A stretch of 64,000 nucleotides of DNA from Actinophytocola algeriensis (GCF_014203735.1 NZ_JACHJQ010000014.1:62001-126000), one strand, 5' to 3'. Positions 9,620 through 18,370 are shown, numbered from the stretch's first letter. The notes: generated from the letters alone by a model not told the origin. Program-made: numbers and translations.

Positions 9620-10811
9620 CTCGGCGCAGTGCGGTCCGCAGTGTGACGCGGGAGCCGGGGCGCAGCAACGAATTCCGGTACATCCGCCCGCAGACCCGCG
9701 CCAGCACGGCGATCACGGCCACGGTCAGCACGAGCGCCAGCACGGTCTGCCAGACCGGCACGGCGGCGAGCGCGAGCCGGCCCGGCATGAGCAACGGCGA
9801 CAGCGGCGGCACCAGCGACAGCACGGTCGTCAGCGCACCGGAAGAGTCCCGCGACAGCACGGCGAACCCGAGCACGAACGCCACCAGCAGCGTCACGGTC
9901 ACCGGCATCAGCACCGACTGCACGTCCTCCTGCCGTGACACCAACGTCGCCACCGCCGCGAAAACCGTGGCGTACAACAGGAAACCGAGCACGTACCACA
10001 CGAGTCCCCACGCGAGCGCCGCCACCGCGGGCCCGGCCGACGCGAGCACCTCGGTCACCACCCCGACCACGAGCCCCACCAGCCCGACCACCACGAGCTG
10101 GAGAAGCCCGGCCAGCCCCAGCCCGGCAACCTTGCCGCTCAGCAGCTGACCTGGCCGGACCACGGGAAGCAGGAACTCCGGCACCCCAAGGGACTTCTCC
10201 GCCACCACCCCCTGCGCCACCAGCGACCCGTACAGCAGCAAAGCCAGGTACAGCAACGCGACCACGACCAGGGCCGTGGCGAGCCGGTCACCATCAGCCG
10301 GATCCGGCGACGACAACGCCTGCACGGTCACGTGCGCCTCGGCGACCGTGCGCAGCACGCCGTCGACGTCCAGAGCCGCCGAATCCTCCACCGCCGCGAG
10401 CTGCCCACGCAGCACCTGCTGGCGCACCAGTCCATTGAGGACACCGCGCAGCTCGTCGTCCAGGCCGTTCTCCACCAGCACGGCCAGCGCGGCCGGGGCG
10501 CCGCTCACCAGGGCGTCGAGCCTGCCGTCGGCGACCTGCGCGCGCCCGTCGGCGAGGTCGTTGACCTCCACGGTCCGCACGTCCCTGCCGACCTGGCGCG
10601 CCTCGTCGACCAGCTGCCCGGCGACGGCGATGGCCTGGCCGTTCAGCCCGATGGTGTCCCCGTGGTGGTCGTCGAACACGGTGCTCTGCGTGAGCACGAA
10701 CCCGGCGAGCACCAGCGCCGACAGCACGGTGCCCAGCACGAACGACCTCGTGCGCACCCGCGCGGCGAGTTCGCGGCGCGCCACCAGTGACACGGTCCTG
10801 CCCGTGCTCAT
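9612..10811 (-). CDS. ABC-2 type exporter permease, NatB-like
   Basis: Membrane subunit of an exporter. 399 residues: one N-terminal helix (about 22-42), a large extracytoplasmic domain (about 45-175), then five or six helices, the pattern of the NatB/ABC2_membrane_3 family. SLVARRELAARVRTRSF at the N-terminus is a typical cytoplasmic entry motif. It overlaps its upstream ATPase gene by 4 bp (ATGA), so the two are translationally coupled. The family exports sodium or drugs; the substrate here is unknown. Confidence 0.85.
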   Translation of the reverse strand: MSTGRTVSLVARRELAARVRTRSFVLGTVLSALVLAGFVLTQSTVFDDHHGDTIGLNGQAIAVAGQLVDEARQVGRDVRTVEVNDLADGRAQVADGRLDALVSGAPAALAVLVENGLDDELRGVLNGLVRQQVLRGQLAAVEDSAALDVDGVLRTVAEAHVTVQALSSPDPADGDRLATALVVVALLYLALLLYGSLVAQGVVAEKSLGVPEFLLPVVRPGQLLSGKVAGLGLAGLLQLVVVGLVGLVVGVVTEVLASAGPAVAALAWGLVWYVLGFLLYATVFAAVATLVSRQEDVQSVLMPVTVTLLVAFVLGFAVLSRDSSGALTTVLSLVPPLSPLLMPGRLALAAVPVWQTVLALVLTVAVIAVLARVCGRMYRNSLLRPGSRVTLRTALRRVP

Positions 10812-11665
10812 CCGGCCGCCACCACGTCACCGAACAGGTCGGCGAGCCGCGGCCGGATCCGGGTGAACCCGCGCACCGGCCCGGTCCTCAGCGCCGCGGC
10901 GAGCACCGCCTGGTCGTCGGTGCCCGCGTCGAGCGCGAGCCGGACCAGGCCGTCGTGGACCGCGAGCACCGTCACGCCGGGCAGGGCCGCTGCCCAGCCA
11001 CCCGGCGCGTGCGGTGCGTCGACCACCAGCTCCAGGCGGGCAGCGGCCAGGAGCCTGCCGACCGCGTCCTGCGCCACCACGCGTCCATTGTGGAGCACGC
11101 AGGCGCGGTCGCACAGCCGCTCCACCACGTCCAGGTCGTCACACGTGACGAGCACGCTCGCCCCGGCGCCAGCCCGCTCGCGGAGCACGTCGACGAGCAG
11201 GTTCGCGGTGGCCTCGTCGAGGCCGGTGAACGGCTCGTCGAGCACCAGCACGTCCGGGCCGGGCGTGAACACGGCCGCGAGCCGCAGCCGGGCCTGCTCG
11301 GCGGCGCTCAGCTGCCGCACCCGGTCCGCGCGCCGGTCCCGCAGACCGAACCGCGCCGCCCAGATCTCGGCCGCCCGCAGCGCCTCGTTGACGTCGGCGC
11401 CGTGCAGCCGCGCGAGGAACACGAGCTGGTCGAGTACCCGCATCCGCGGGTACAGGCCGCCGGTGGCGGGCAGGTAACCGACGCGTTCGCCCGAGCGGAG
11501 CACCTCGCCGTCGTCCGGCGGGAGCAGTCCGGCGGCGAGCCGCAGCACAGTCGTGGACCCGGCGCCCGCCAATCCGACGACCTCGCCGTGCCGAACCGTG
11601 AACGTGACGTCCTGGCAGGCCATCGCCGCCCCGAAGCGCTTGGCGACCCGGTCCAGCTCCAGCAC
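10808..11665 (-). CDS. ABC transporter ATP-binding subunit with degenerate catalytic motifs
   Basis: NatA-like cytoplasmic subunit, 285 residues, paired with the ABC-2 permease downstream. Its Walker A reads GLAGAGSTT: the family normally has GPNGAGKTT, so the lysine is replaced by Ser and about three residues are lost. The LSGGQ signature reads LSAAEQ, and the switch-loop His is replaced by Cys (VLVTCDDLD). Walker B (VLVLDEPFTGLD) is intact. The reading frame is otherwise clean. The protein should bind or hydrolyse ATP poorly; it may be regulatory, or partnered by another ATPase. Confidence 0.85.
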   Translation of the reverse strand: MLELDRVAKRFGAAMACQDVTFTVRHGEVVGLAGAGSTTVLRLAAGLLPPDDGEVLRSGERVGYLPATGGLYPRMRVLDQLVFLARLHGADVNEALRAAEIWAARFGLRDRRADRVRQLSAAEQARLRLAAVFTPGPDVLVLDEPFTGLDEATANLLVDVLRERAGAGASVLVTCDDLDVVERLCDRACVLHNGRVVAQDAVGRLLAAARLELVVDAPHAPGGWAAALPGVTVLAVHDGLVRLALDAGTDDQAVLAAALRTGPVRGFTRIRPRLADLFGDVVAAG

Positions 11666-11852
11666 GCCGCGCCTCCCTCGACTGGTGTCCGATACCAGTA
11701 TCCAGGCCCGCCCACCACGGAAGATTACGGGCCGTCTCCGGGGGATTACCTTTGAAAATTGTTCGCGGAACTACAACCTTCGGCGGAGTCGAAAAGCGTA
11801 GGTTCTGGCGAGGATGCAGATGATCCACGAAGGACCATTGGAGTAACGACGC

Positions 11853-12290
11853 ATGGACCCGGACAAGTGGTTCGCGCAGTACGACGAGAAGTTGAAGGCG
11901 GCTGCGGCCAGCGCGGACAAGGCGGAAAAGGCATTACGCACGGTTGGCGGGTCCGCCACCTCGCAGGACGGCGAGGTGACGGTCAGGGTGACCGCCAACG
12001 GTGCGCTCTCCGACCTGGTTCTGCGTCCTGGTGCGCGTGACTTCGAGCCGGAGCACCTCGCCAGGGTGATTCTCGAGACCAGCCGAGCGGCGCAGCGGGA
12101 CGTCGGTCAGCAGGTCGTGGACGTGATGACCAAGTTCGTCGGCGAGGGCGCGGCACTGGAGGCGGTGAAGGAGTACCTGCCAGAGGGCTACACGGGCGAC
12201 GGCAAGGACAAGCCGTTGGACCTGGTCGCGCACCGCGACACGAGGCCGGACGACGAGTACTTCGACAGCCCGCCAGAAGTGATCAAGTAA
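11853..12290 (+). CDS. YbaB/EbfC-like protein of a type VII-like locus
   Basis: 145 residues. The first 100 resemble the YbaB/EbfC fold (SQDGEVTVRVTANGALSDLVL followed by a helical region), known as nucleoid-associated DNA-binding dimers and often found next to WXG100/ESX genes in actinobacteria. The C-terminal 40 residues are charged and low in complexity. ATG at 11853 has GGAG about 12 bases upstream. It is the first gene of a three-gene unit. Its role may be as a chaperone or DNA-binding protein; the fold is clear, the job is not. Confidence 0.75.
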   Translation: MDPDKWFAQYDEKLKAAAASADKAEKALRTVGGSATSQDGEVTVRVTANGALSDLVLRPGARDFEPEHLARVILETSRAAQRDVGQQVVDVMTKFVGEGAALEAVKEYLPEGYTGDGKDKPLDLVAHRDTRPDDEYFDSPPEVIK

Positions 12291-12318
12291 GCAGTCCACA
12301 GAGTGATCGGCGGATCCC

Positions 12319-12639
12319 ATGGGTGATTTCAACGTAGACGTAGGCGAGGTGCGAACACACGCGGAGACGGTCGGCTCGATCGCCTCAGGCGTGCGTTCGG
12401 TCGCGGGCGCGGCGCAGGACAACGTGTCCGGCGGCGCCTTCGGCCAGATCGCGGAGTTCTTCGCCTCGGCCATCACGAGCGCGGCCGGCGAGGTCCGGCA
12501 GGCCATGAACGGCGCGAGCCAGACGGTCGACCAGGTGCAGTCGGGCCTCACGCAGGTCGCGGACGACTACGCGGCGACCGAGGACCACCACGTGCAGGTG
12601 TTCACCGTGCAGCAGGGCGCCGGAAAGGACTTCACGTGA
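12319..12639 (+). CDS. EspC/WXG100-like small helical protein
   Basis: 106 residues, predicted as a two-helix hairpin, similar in size and pattern to EspC-type (DUF2580) ESX secretion-associated proteins: an N-terminal FNVDVGEVRTHAETVGSIASG helix, a central Gly/Ala-rich turn, then a second helix ending DDYAATEDH. There is no strict WXG motif. The stop overlaps the next start (GTGA), so it is coupled to the M15 peptidase gene. Likely a secretion partner of that protein. Confidence 0.75.
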   Translation: MGDFNVDVGEVRTHAETVGSIASGVRSVAGAAQDNVSGGAFGQIAEFFASAITSAAGEVRQAMNGASQTVDQVQSGLTQVADDYAATEDHHVQVFTVQQGAGKDFT

Positions 12640-14060
12640 GTGAGACGCTGACGCAGCCGCGCACCACGACCGGCGCGAGCAACACGAACCAGGTGCAGAG
12701 CCTGTTCACGAACATCAAGTCGACGGCCGACGCCATGGAGAAGGGCGACGTCCTCGGCTCCGCCATGGGCGTCACCAACGTGGCGATGAACGTGCTCGAC
12801 ATCGCGGGCGACCCGCTCGGCGCCATCAGCTCGGCCGGTCTCGGCTGGGTGCTCGGCGCCGTGTCGTTCCTGCGGGAGCCGTTCGACATCCTCAAGGGCA
12901 ACTCGGGCGCGGTCTCCGGTTCCGCGCAGTCGTGGGGCTCCGCGTCGTCGAACCTGCTGTCGGTGGCCGGCCAGTACCGGTCCGCGTCGACCGCGCAGAC
13001 CCGGTCGTGGACCGGTGGCGCCGGCGACGGCTACCGCACCGCGAGCGGCAACCAGGCAGGCGGGCTCGAGGCGCTGTCGCAGGCCAGCCGCGCGGTGTCG
13101 GGGGCCATCCAGCAGGCGGGCAAGGCCGTCGCGCAGGCCAGGCAGAGCGTGATGGACCTCATCAGCGAGGCCGTGCAGAAGATCATCCAGATCTGCATCG
13201 AGGCGCTGTCGAAGTCGTGGCTGTCGTTCGGTGCCTCGATCGCGATGGGCATCGCGCAGTCGACGCAGAAGGCCGTGCAGACGGGCGCCAAGCTGGTCCA
13301 GGAGATCCAGAAGGTCGTCCAGACGCTGCAGAAGATCATCAAGACCGTGCAGCAGATCATGCAGGTCGTCCAGCAGGTCAAGCAGCTGCTGGACCAGATC
13401 GGCGGCAAGGCGAGCGGTCAGCAGGCGGTCACGCCGAGCGCGGCGCAGACCCAGTACAACCCGAACAACCAGTACTTCCAGGCCCAGGACCCGGGGCAGG
13501 TGCAGCGCGCCCAGTTCCAGCCGATCCCGGAGCACGTGCCGATCCCGCAGGTGCGGCCGGACAACGTGCAGCTCGCCGCGCAGAACGGGCCGGTGTCGCA
13601 GAACGGGTGGCCGGTGAACCCGCCGCTCGTCACGCGCGACGTCCCCGGCACGAACATCCGGCTGCGGGTGGCCGAGGGGCCGGCGGGTGACGTGCTCATC
13701 CACGTGGCCAGCGAGGTCAACCGGCGGGTGGAGAACGTCTCGCTGGACTCCGAAGCGGGCGAGCGCGACGACTGGGGTTACGCGGAACGCAACGTCCGCG
13801 GTGGCGAGGCGGTCTCCAACCACGCGAGTGGCACGGCGATCGACCTCAACGCGACGCGGCATCCGCTGAGCGTGCGGGACACGTTCACCCCGGAGCAGGC
13901 CGCGGAGATCCGCACGATCATGCGCGAGGTCGACGGGGTCGTCCGCTGGGGCGGCGACTACCAGAACCGCGCCGACGAGATGCACTTCGAGATCGTCGGC
14001 AGCCAGGCGGAGGTCGCCGCGGTGGCGGCCCGCCTCCGCGCGGCTCAGCAGCAGCAGTAA
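12636..14060 (+). CDS. WXG100-like protein fused to an M15 (VanY/CwlK-like) peptidase
   Basis: 474 residues, with no classical signal peptide. Residues 1-180 are Ala/Gly/Ser-rich helices with a WTGGAGDGY motif near 124, as in WXG100/PPE-like secreted proteins. Residues about 218-258 are a Gln/Val coiled coil. After a proline-rich linker, residues 335-465 form a zinc D-Ala-D-Ala carboxypeptidase-type domain: SNHASGTAIDLN supplies His and Asp ligands, and DEMHFEI the third His and general base. Start is GTG at 12636. Inferred role: a murein hydrolase or effector exported by a type VII-like system encoded elsewhere. Confidence 0.8.
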   Translation: MSETLTQPRTTTGASNTNQVQSLFTNIKSTADAMEKGDVLGSAMGVTNVAMNVLDIAGDPLGAISSAGLGWVLGAVSFLREPFDILKGNSGAVSGSAQSWGSASSNLLSVAGQYRSASTAQTRSWTGGAGDGYRTASGNQAGGLEALSQASRAVSGAIQQAGKAVAQARQSVMDLISEAVQKIIQICIEALSKSWLSFGASIAMGIAQSTQKAVQTGAKLVQEIQKVVQTLQKIIKTVQQIMQVVQQVKQLLDQIGGKASGQQAVTPSAAQTQYNPNNQYFQAQDPGQVQRAQFQPIPEHVPIPQVRPDNVQLAAQNGPVSQNGWPVNPPLVTRDVPGTNIRLRVAEGPAGDVLIHVASEVNRRVENVSLDSEAGERDDWGYAERNVRGGEAVSNHASGTAIDLNATRHPLSVRDTFTPEQAAEIRTIMREVDGVVRWGGDYQNRADEMHFEIVGSQAEVAAVAARLRAAQQQQ

Positions 14061-14067
14061 CCGGCAC

Positions 14068-15645
14068 TCACGAACGGGCCGGCCCACGACGGGCCGGCCC
14101 GTTCGCGTTCACGAGCTCCGCGACCCGTTCCCGCGCGGCCGCCGAGTGGGCGGGAACCAGGCCGAGGCGGGTGCGCCGGTGCAGGACGTCGTCGGCGTCC
14201 ATGGCGCCTTCCATGCGCACCGCCCATTCGACCTCGCCCGCCGTGATCGGCAGGTCCGGGGCCACCGGTGCCGGGTCGAGCGCGGCGACCGCCTCGGCTT
14301 CGGTGCCGTACTTGGCCACCAGCCGCGCCGGAGCGTCCACTGTGGACAGCAGAGTGCGTGGAGCCGCGCCGACCAGGGGAAGTCGTCGCGTGGTCGACGG
14401 GCCCGCCGTCAGGCCCCCGTGTGAAACCGCCGCGTCGACCGCGTGCTCAGCCATGCGGCGGTACGTCGTCAACTTGCCGCCCACGATCGTCAGCACGCCT
14501 TCCGGTGAGGTCAGCACCGCGTGCTTGCGGGACAGGTCGGCGCTGCGGCCCGGCGCGTCGAGCAGCGGCCGCAGTCCCGCGTAGCTGCCGAGCACGTCGC
14601 CCTTCGTCAGCGGCCGCGCCAGCACCGACGACGCCACGTCCAGCAGAAAGTCCACATCGGACTCCGGGGCCACCGGCTCGTCCGGGATGTCGCCGTCGAA
14701 CGGCTCGTCCGTCAAACCCAGGTACACCAGGCCATCCGTCTGCGGCAGCAGCAGCGCGAACCGCGAGTGCGACCCCGCGATCGGTACCGTCAGCGCGGCA
14801 CCGCCGAGTCCGGCCGCCGCCGCCGACACCACCAGGTGCGTGCCGAGCGACGGCCGCAACCGCACCGACGGCACCAGCTTGCCCGCCCACACGCCGGTCG
14901 CGTTGACCACCGTCCGCGCCCGCACCTCGATCAGCCGCGACCCGTCGCGCACCTCGGCCGACGTGCCGGTCAGCGCGGTCACCGGCGCGCGCGTCAGTAT
15001 CTTCGCGCCCAGCCCCGCCGCGGTCCGCGCCAGCGCGACCACGAGCCGCGCGTCGTCGGTGAGCTGCCCGTCGAACGACAGCAACCCGCCGCGCAGGTCA
15101 CCGCCGCGCAGCCCGGGTGCCAGCGCGAGTGCTTCCGGCGCCGAGACCTTGCGCGGCGGCGGCAGCAGTGTCGACGGCGTGCGCGCGGCCCGCCGCAACG
15201 CGTCCCCCGCCCGCAGCCCGGCCGCCATGAATGCCGCGCTGCCCCGGGAAACCGTGCGCTGCAAGGGGATCAGCTGCGGCAACGACCGCGACAGGTGTGG
15301 CGCGGTCGACGTCATGAGGATGCCGCGCTCGACCGCGCTCTCGTGCGCGAGCGCCACGTCGCCCTTCGCGAGGTACCGCAGCCCACCGTGCACCAGCTTG
15401 CTCGACCACCGCGAGGTGCCGAACGCCAGGTCGTGCGCCTCCAGCAGTGCCACCGACAGCCCGCGCGCGGCCGCGTCCAGCGCGATGCCCGCGCCGGTGA
15501 CGCCGCCGCCGACCACGAGCACGTCGACCACCTCGCCCGCCGCGAGCGCGGCCAGGTCCTCGTCCCGCCGTTCGGCGTTGAGCGCGGTGCTCACGGTCCT
15601 GGACGCGCTGTTCATGGGCGTGCTGTTCATGGACGCGCTGTTCAT
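14068..15645 (-). CDS. glpD: Glycerol-3-phosphate dehydrogenase, FAD-dependent
   Basis: Oxidises glycerol-3-phosphate to dihydroxyacetone phosphate at the membrane, feeding the quinone pool. 525 residues. The N-terminal dinucleotide-binding motif VLVVGGGVTGAGIALDAAARG and the GTSRWSSKLVHGGLRYL segment are diagnostic. The C-terminal domain includes VGGKLTTYRRMAEHAVD. Translation is coupled to the upstream TetR gene (ATGA at 15642-15645). Two further in-frame ATGs lie at 15630 and 15615, created by a 15-bp repeat. Its last codons form one arm of the terminator. Confidence 0.94.
   Translation of the reverse strand: MNSASMNSTPMNSASRTVSTALNAERRDEDLAALAAGEVVDVLVVGGGVTGAGIALDAAARGLSVALLEAHDLAFGTSRWSSKLVHGGLRYLAKGDVALAHESAVERGILMTSTAPHLSRSLPQLIPLQRTVSRGSAAFMAAGLRAGDALRRAARTPSTLLPPPRKVSAPEALALAPGLRGGDLRGGLLSFDGQLTDDARLVVALARTAAGLGAKILTRAPVTALTGTSAEVRDGSRLIEVRARTVVNATGVWAGKLVPSVRLRPSLGTHLVVSAAAAGLGGAALTVPIAGSHSRFALLLPQTDGLVYLGLTDEPFDGDIPDEPVAPESDVDFLLDVASSVLARPLTKGDVLGSYAGLRPLLDAPGRSADLSRKHAVLTSPEGVLTIVGGKLTTYRRMAEHAVDAAVSHGGLTAGPSTTRRLPLVGAAPRTLLSTVDAPARLVAKYGTEAEAVAALDPAPVAPDLPITAGEVEWAVRMEGAMDADDVLHRRTRLGLVPAHSAAARERVAELVNANGPARRGPARS
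14071..14105. terminator. GC-rich hairpin between the M15 peptidase gene and glpD
   Basis: Perfect 15-bp arms CGAACGGGCCGGCCC and its complement, with a 5-nt ACGAC loop. It sits 10 bp after the M15 gene. It lies inside the last codons of the convergent glpD gene, so it can serve both transcripts. Confidence 0.85.
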
Positions 15646-15648
15646 GGA
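15604..15648. repeat. Three 15-bp repeats creating three glpD start codons
   Basis: A 15-bp unit with core CTGTTCATGG is present at 15608, 15623 and 15638. On the minus strand each copy encodes an in-frame ATG, so glpD begins M-N-S three times. The first copy also provides the TetR stop. Confidence 0.85.
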
Positions 15649-16241
15649 CGCAGTGCGACGTCGAGCAGCCTGCCCAGCTCGGTCAGCAGGTCCTCCAGCT
15701 CGATATCGGAGGTCGACGGGCGGATCGCGAACGCGTACGGCTGGAGCAGCAGGAAGATCGTGCGGGCCTGGATCGCCGGGTCGGCCGTGCGGATCGACCC
15801 GTCCGCCTGCCCGGCGGCGAGCTGCGCGCGCAGGTAGTCCTCGGTCATGCGCTGGCTCGTGCCGATGCGTTCCATGATGTAGGGCAGCAGCAGCTCGGCG
15901 TCGCGTTCGATCACCGCGTGCATCAGCGGGTTCACGGCCAGCGCGCGGATCGTGTGCACTGACGCGACCACGAGCTGCCCCCTGGCGGTCGCCTCCTCGC
16001 GCGCGGCCTCGTTCGCGGCCGCCAGGATCTTGCCGAACTCACGGGTGATCAGCGAGGACAGCATGCCGCGCACGTCGGGGAACCGGCGGTACAGGGTCAT
16101 CCGGCTGACGCCCGCTGTTCTCGCGACATCGCTCAGCGTGGTCCGGCGTACGCCGACCGCGAGCACGCACTCCATGGCCGCGTCGAGCAACAGGTCGTCC
16201 GCGACGCGGTTGGGTGACGTTGTGTGACGGATGGACGTCAT
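15642..16241 (-). CDS. TetR-family regulator upstream of glpD
   Basis: 199 residues. The N-terminal helix-turn-helix (about 30-60) reads TTLSDVARTAGVSRMTLYRRF, typical of TetR repressors. The C-terminal ligand-binding part is not recognisable to a substrate. It overlaps glpD by 4 bp and is divergent from the FAD oxidase gene, the same arrangement as Rv2250c in Mycobacterium tuberculosis (established gene order from memory). It probably represses both flanking units through the inverted repeat at 16222-16250. Confidence 0.88.
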   Translation of the reverse strand: MTSIRHTTSPNRVADDLLLDAAMECVLAVGVRRTTLSDVARTAGVSRMTLYRRFPDVRGMLSSLITREFGKILAAANEAAREEATARGQLVVASVHTIRALAVNPLMHAVIERDAELLLPYIMERIGTSQRMTEDYLRAQLAAGQADGSIRTADPAIQARTIFLLLQPYAFAIRPSTSDIELEDLLTELGRLLDVALRP

Positions 16242-16250
16242 GTGTCACAC
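16222..16250. promoter_or_regulatory. Inverted repeat, candidate TetR operator
   Basis: GTGTGAC (16222-16228) and GTCACAC (16244-16250) are perfect complements around a 15-nt spacer. The element covers the TetR start codon and ends 7 bp before the GTG of the divergent flavoprotein. This position suits control of both genes. Confidence 0.55.
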
Positions 16251-16257
16251 TATACCC

Positions 16258-17898
16258 GTGACCAACAACAGTGACCACCTTGTTCGTCGTGGGTGGACGC
16301 CGGACGGCGGGCAGGACGCCATCCTGCCCCCTCATGCCACCCGCTGGCTAGCGTCGCGGACAGGTCTTGACGCGAGTCCTACGCCCGTTGCCCCGGACTC
16401 CACCCTCACCGTGCCGGAGTCCGCGCTGCCCGAGCAGGCGTACAAGGCGCTGACCCAGGTGGTCGGGGAGCGGCACGTGCTGACCGGCCGGGACGACCGG
16501 CTCGGCCGCTCCGGCGGACTGTCCTATTTGGACCTCCTGCGGCACAGGGGAACCGGGGAGATCGCGGTGCCGGACGCGGTCGTCGTGCCCGCGGACCCGG
16601 CCGAGGTGCAGCAGGTCGTCGAGGTGTGCGCGGCCAACGGGATCGGGCTCGTGCCGTTCGGCGGCGGCACGTCGGTCGTCGGCGGGGTCGCCGCGCTGCG
16701 CGGTGACAAGGCCGCGGTCGTGGTGCTGGACCTGGTGCGGCTCGACAGGCTCGTGTCGGTGGACCCGGTGTCGCGGCTCGCCGTGTTCCAGGCCGGGGTG
16801 GTGGCCCCCGAGGCGGAGCGGCTGCTCGCCGCGCACGGGCTGACGCTCGGCCACGTGCCGCAGTCCTTCGAGCGCGCCACCATCGGCGGCTTCGCCGCCA
16901 CCCGCTCGTCCGGTCAGGCGTCGTCCGGCTACGGGCGGTTCGAGGACATGGTCGAGGGCGTGCGTGTCGCGACCCCGCGCGGCGAGTGGCGCCTCGGCGT
17001 GGCGCCCGCGTCGGCGGCCGGACCTGACCTGCGTCAGCTGGTCGTCGGCAGCGAGGGCGCGTTCGGCGTGATCACCGAGGTGACCGTGCGGGTGCGGGAG
17101 CTGCCGACCGTGCGCCGCTACGAGGGTTTCGTGCTCGACGGCTGGGACGCTGGTGCCACCGCGGTGCGTGAGCTGGCGCAGGCACGCGTGCTCGCGGACG
17201 TCACCCGCCTGTCCGACCCGCACGAGACCGACGTCGCGCTCGCGTTGTCAGGTGGCTGGAAGACCGCGCTCGTGCGGAAGTACGTGCGGGCACGGGGAGT
17301 TCTCGAGCCCTGCCTGCTGATCCTGGGCTGGGAGTGCACCTCGACCGAGGAACTCGCGCTGCGCCGCCGTGCCACGATGCGGGTGCTGCGCAGGCTGCGG
17401 CCGGTGTCGCTCGGCACCGCGGCGGGGGAGTCGTGGCGGCACGGCCGGTTCGGCGGTCCCCGGCAGCGGGACGCGTTGATGGACAACGGAGTCTGCGTCG
17501 AGACGCTCGAGACCGCCACCTACTGGTCCACTTTGGCCACGCTGCGCACGGAGGTGCGGGCCGCGCTGATCGGGTCGCTGTCCGCGCCCGGCCGCACGCC
17601 GATCGTCGCGTGCCACATCTCGCACGCCTACGAGACCGGCGCGTCGCTGTACTTCACGACGATCGTGCCGCGCGACCACGACGACCCGGAAGGTCAGTGG
17701 CAGCGCGTGAAAGCGGCCGCGTGCGCGGCCATTTCGGACAGTGCACTCGGGACCATCTCGCACCACCACGCGGTCGGCGTCGACCACGCGCCGTACCTGG
17801 GCAGGGAGATCGGCGACCTCGGGATCGACGTGCTGGCCGGGGTCAAGCAGACGCTCGACCCCGACGGCGTGCTCAATCCCGGGAAACTGATCCGGTAG
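16258..17898 (+). CDS. FAD-binding oxidase, alkyl-dihydroxyacetonephosphate synthase-like
   Basis: Vanillyl-alcohol-oxidase-type flavoprotein of 546 residues from GTG 16258. The N-terminal RRGWTPDGG and LPPHATRWL are typical of AGPS-like proteins. The FAD domain shows PADPAEVQQVVEVCAANGI, PFGGGTSVVGG and GATRSSGQASSGYG-like elements; the C-terminus has ISHHHAVGVDHAPYLGREIG (active-site His run) and LDPDGVLNPGKL. True AGPS makes ether lipids; bacterial homologues such as Rv2251 have no proven activity. With only 16 bp to the TetR start, the mRNA may be leaderless; an ATG at 16231 is also possible. Confidence 0.85.
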   Translation: MTNNSDHLVRRGWTPDGGQDAILPPHATRWLASRTGLDASPTPVAPDSTLTVPESALPEQAYKALTQVVGERHVLTGRDDRLGRSGGLSYLDLLRHRGTGEIAVPDAVVVPADPAEVQQVVEVCAANGIGLVPFGGGTSVVGGVAALRGDKAAVVVLDLVRLDRLVSVDPVSRLAVFQAGVVAPEAERLLAAHGLTLGHVPQSFERATIGGFAATRSSGQASSGYGRFEDMVEGVRVATPRGEWRLGVAPASAAGPDLRQLVVGSEGAFGVITEVTVRVRELPTVRRYEGFVLDGWDAGATAVRELAQARVLADVTRLSDPHETDVALALSGGWKTALVRKYVRARGVLEPCLLILGWECTSTEELALRRRATMRVLRRLRPVSLGTAAGESWRHGRFGGPRQRDALMDNGVCVETLETATYWSTLATLRTEVRAALIGSLSAPGRTPIVACHISHAYETGASLYFTTIVPRDHDDPEGQWQRVKAAACAAISDSALGTISHHHAVGVDHAPYLGREIGDLGIDVLAGVKQTLDPDGVLNPGKLIR

Positions 17899-18316
17899 GC
17901 CTGCGCACCACACCCGACCACACGATCGCGAGCGCGCCCGCGAAGAACATCGGCCACGAGTACGCGAGGCGCGTCGCGATCGCGCTCTCACACGTGCCGA
18001 CGTACGTGGCGAGCACGTCCTCGTCCGGCCCGTCCAGCCGCGTGGCCAGTGGGCCGGTCTCGACGCCGCCGATCGTGTTGCCGCACGAGACGTGGCCGGG
18101 AGCGGCCGCGTCCGCGTTCGCCACCCGCACGGGCAGCAACGCGAGCAGCAGGCCCAGCAGCAGCGCCGCGACCGCGAGGACCGTGAAGAACGTGCGCGGC
18201 GTCATCATGATCTTCGTGAGCGGGTCGGCAGGCGGTCCGTCGGTCATCGGCTCGGCATAGGTGGGCACCGGTTGCCGCACCGTCTGCTGTGACGCGAGGT
18301 CGGGCTCGGTGTTCAT
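17873..18316 (-). CDS. Small membrane protein, unknown function
   Basis: 147 residues with two predicted membrane helices (about 37-60 and 117-135) around an extracytoplasmic loop containing two Cys residues (HVSCGNTIGG and YVGTCESA) that could form a disulphide. No family recognised. ATG at 18316 is chosen; the frame is open to 18364. Its 3' end overlaps the convergent flavoprotein gene by 26 bp. Confidence 0.65.
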   Translation of the reverse strand: MNTEPDLASQQTVRQPVPTYAEPMTDGPPADPLTKIMMTPRTFFTVLAVAALLLGLLLALLPVRVANADAAAPGHVSCGNTIGGVETGPLATRLDGPDEDVLATYVGTCESAIATRLAYSWPMFFAGALAIVWSGVVRRPTGSVSRD

Positions 18317-18370
18317 GGTCCAAGCCTGCCTGTTCGGCGTGCGCGTGAACAGGGAAACGGGCAAATATCG

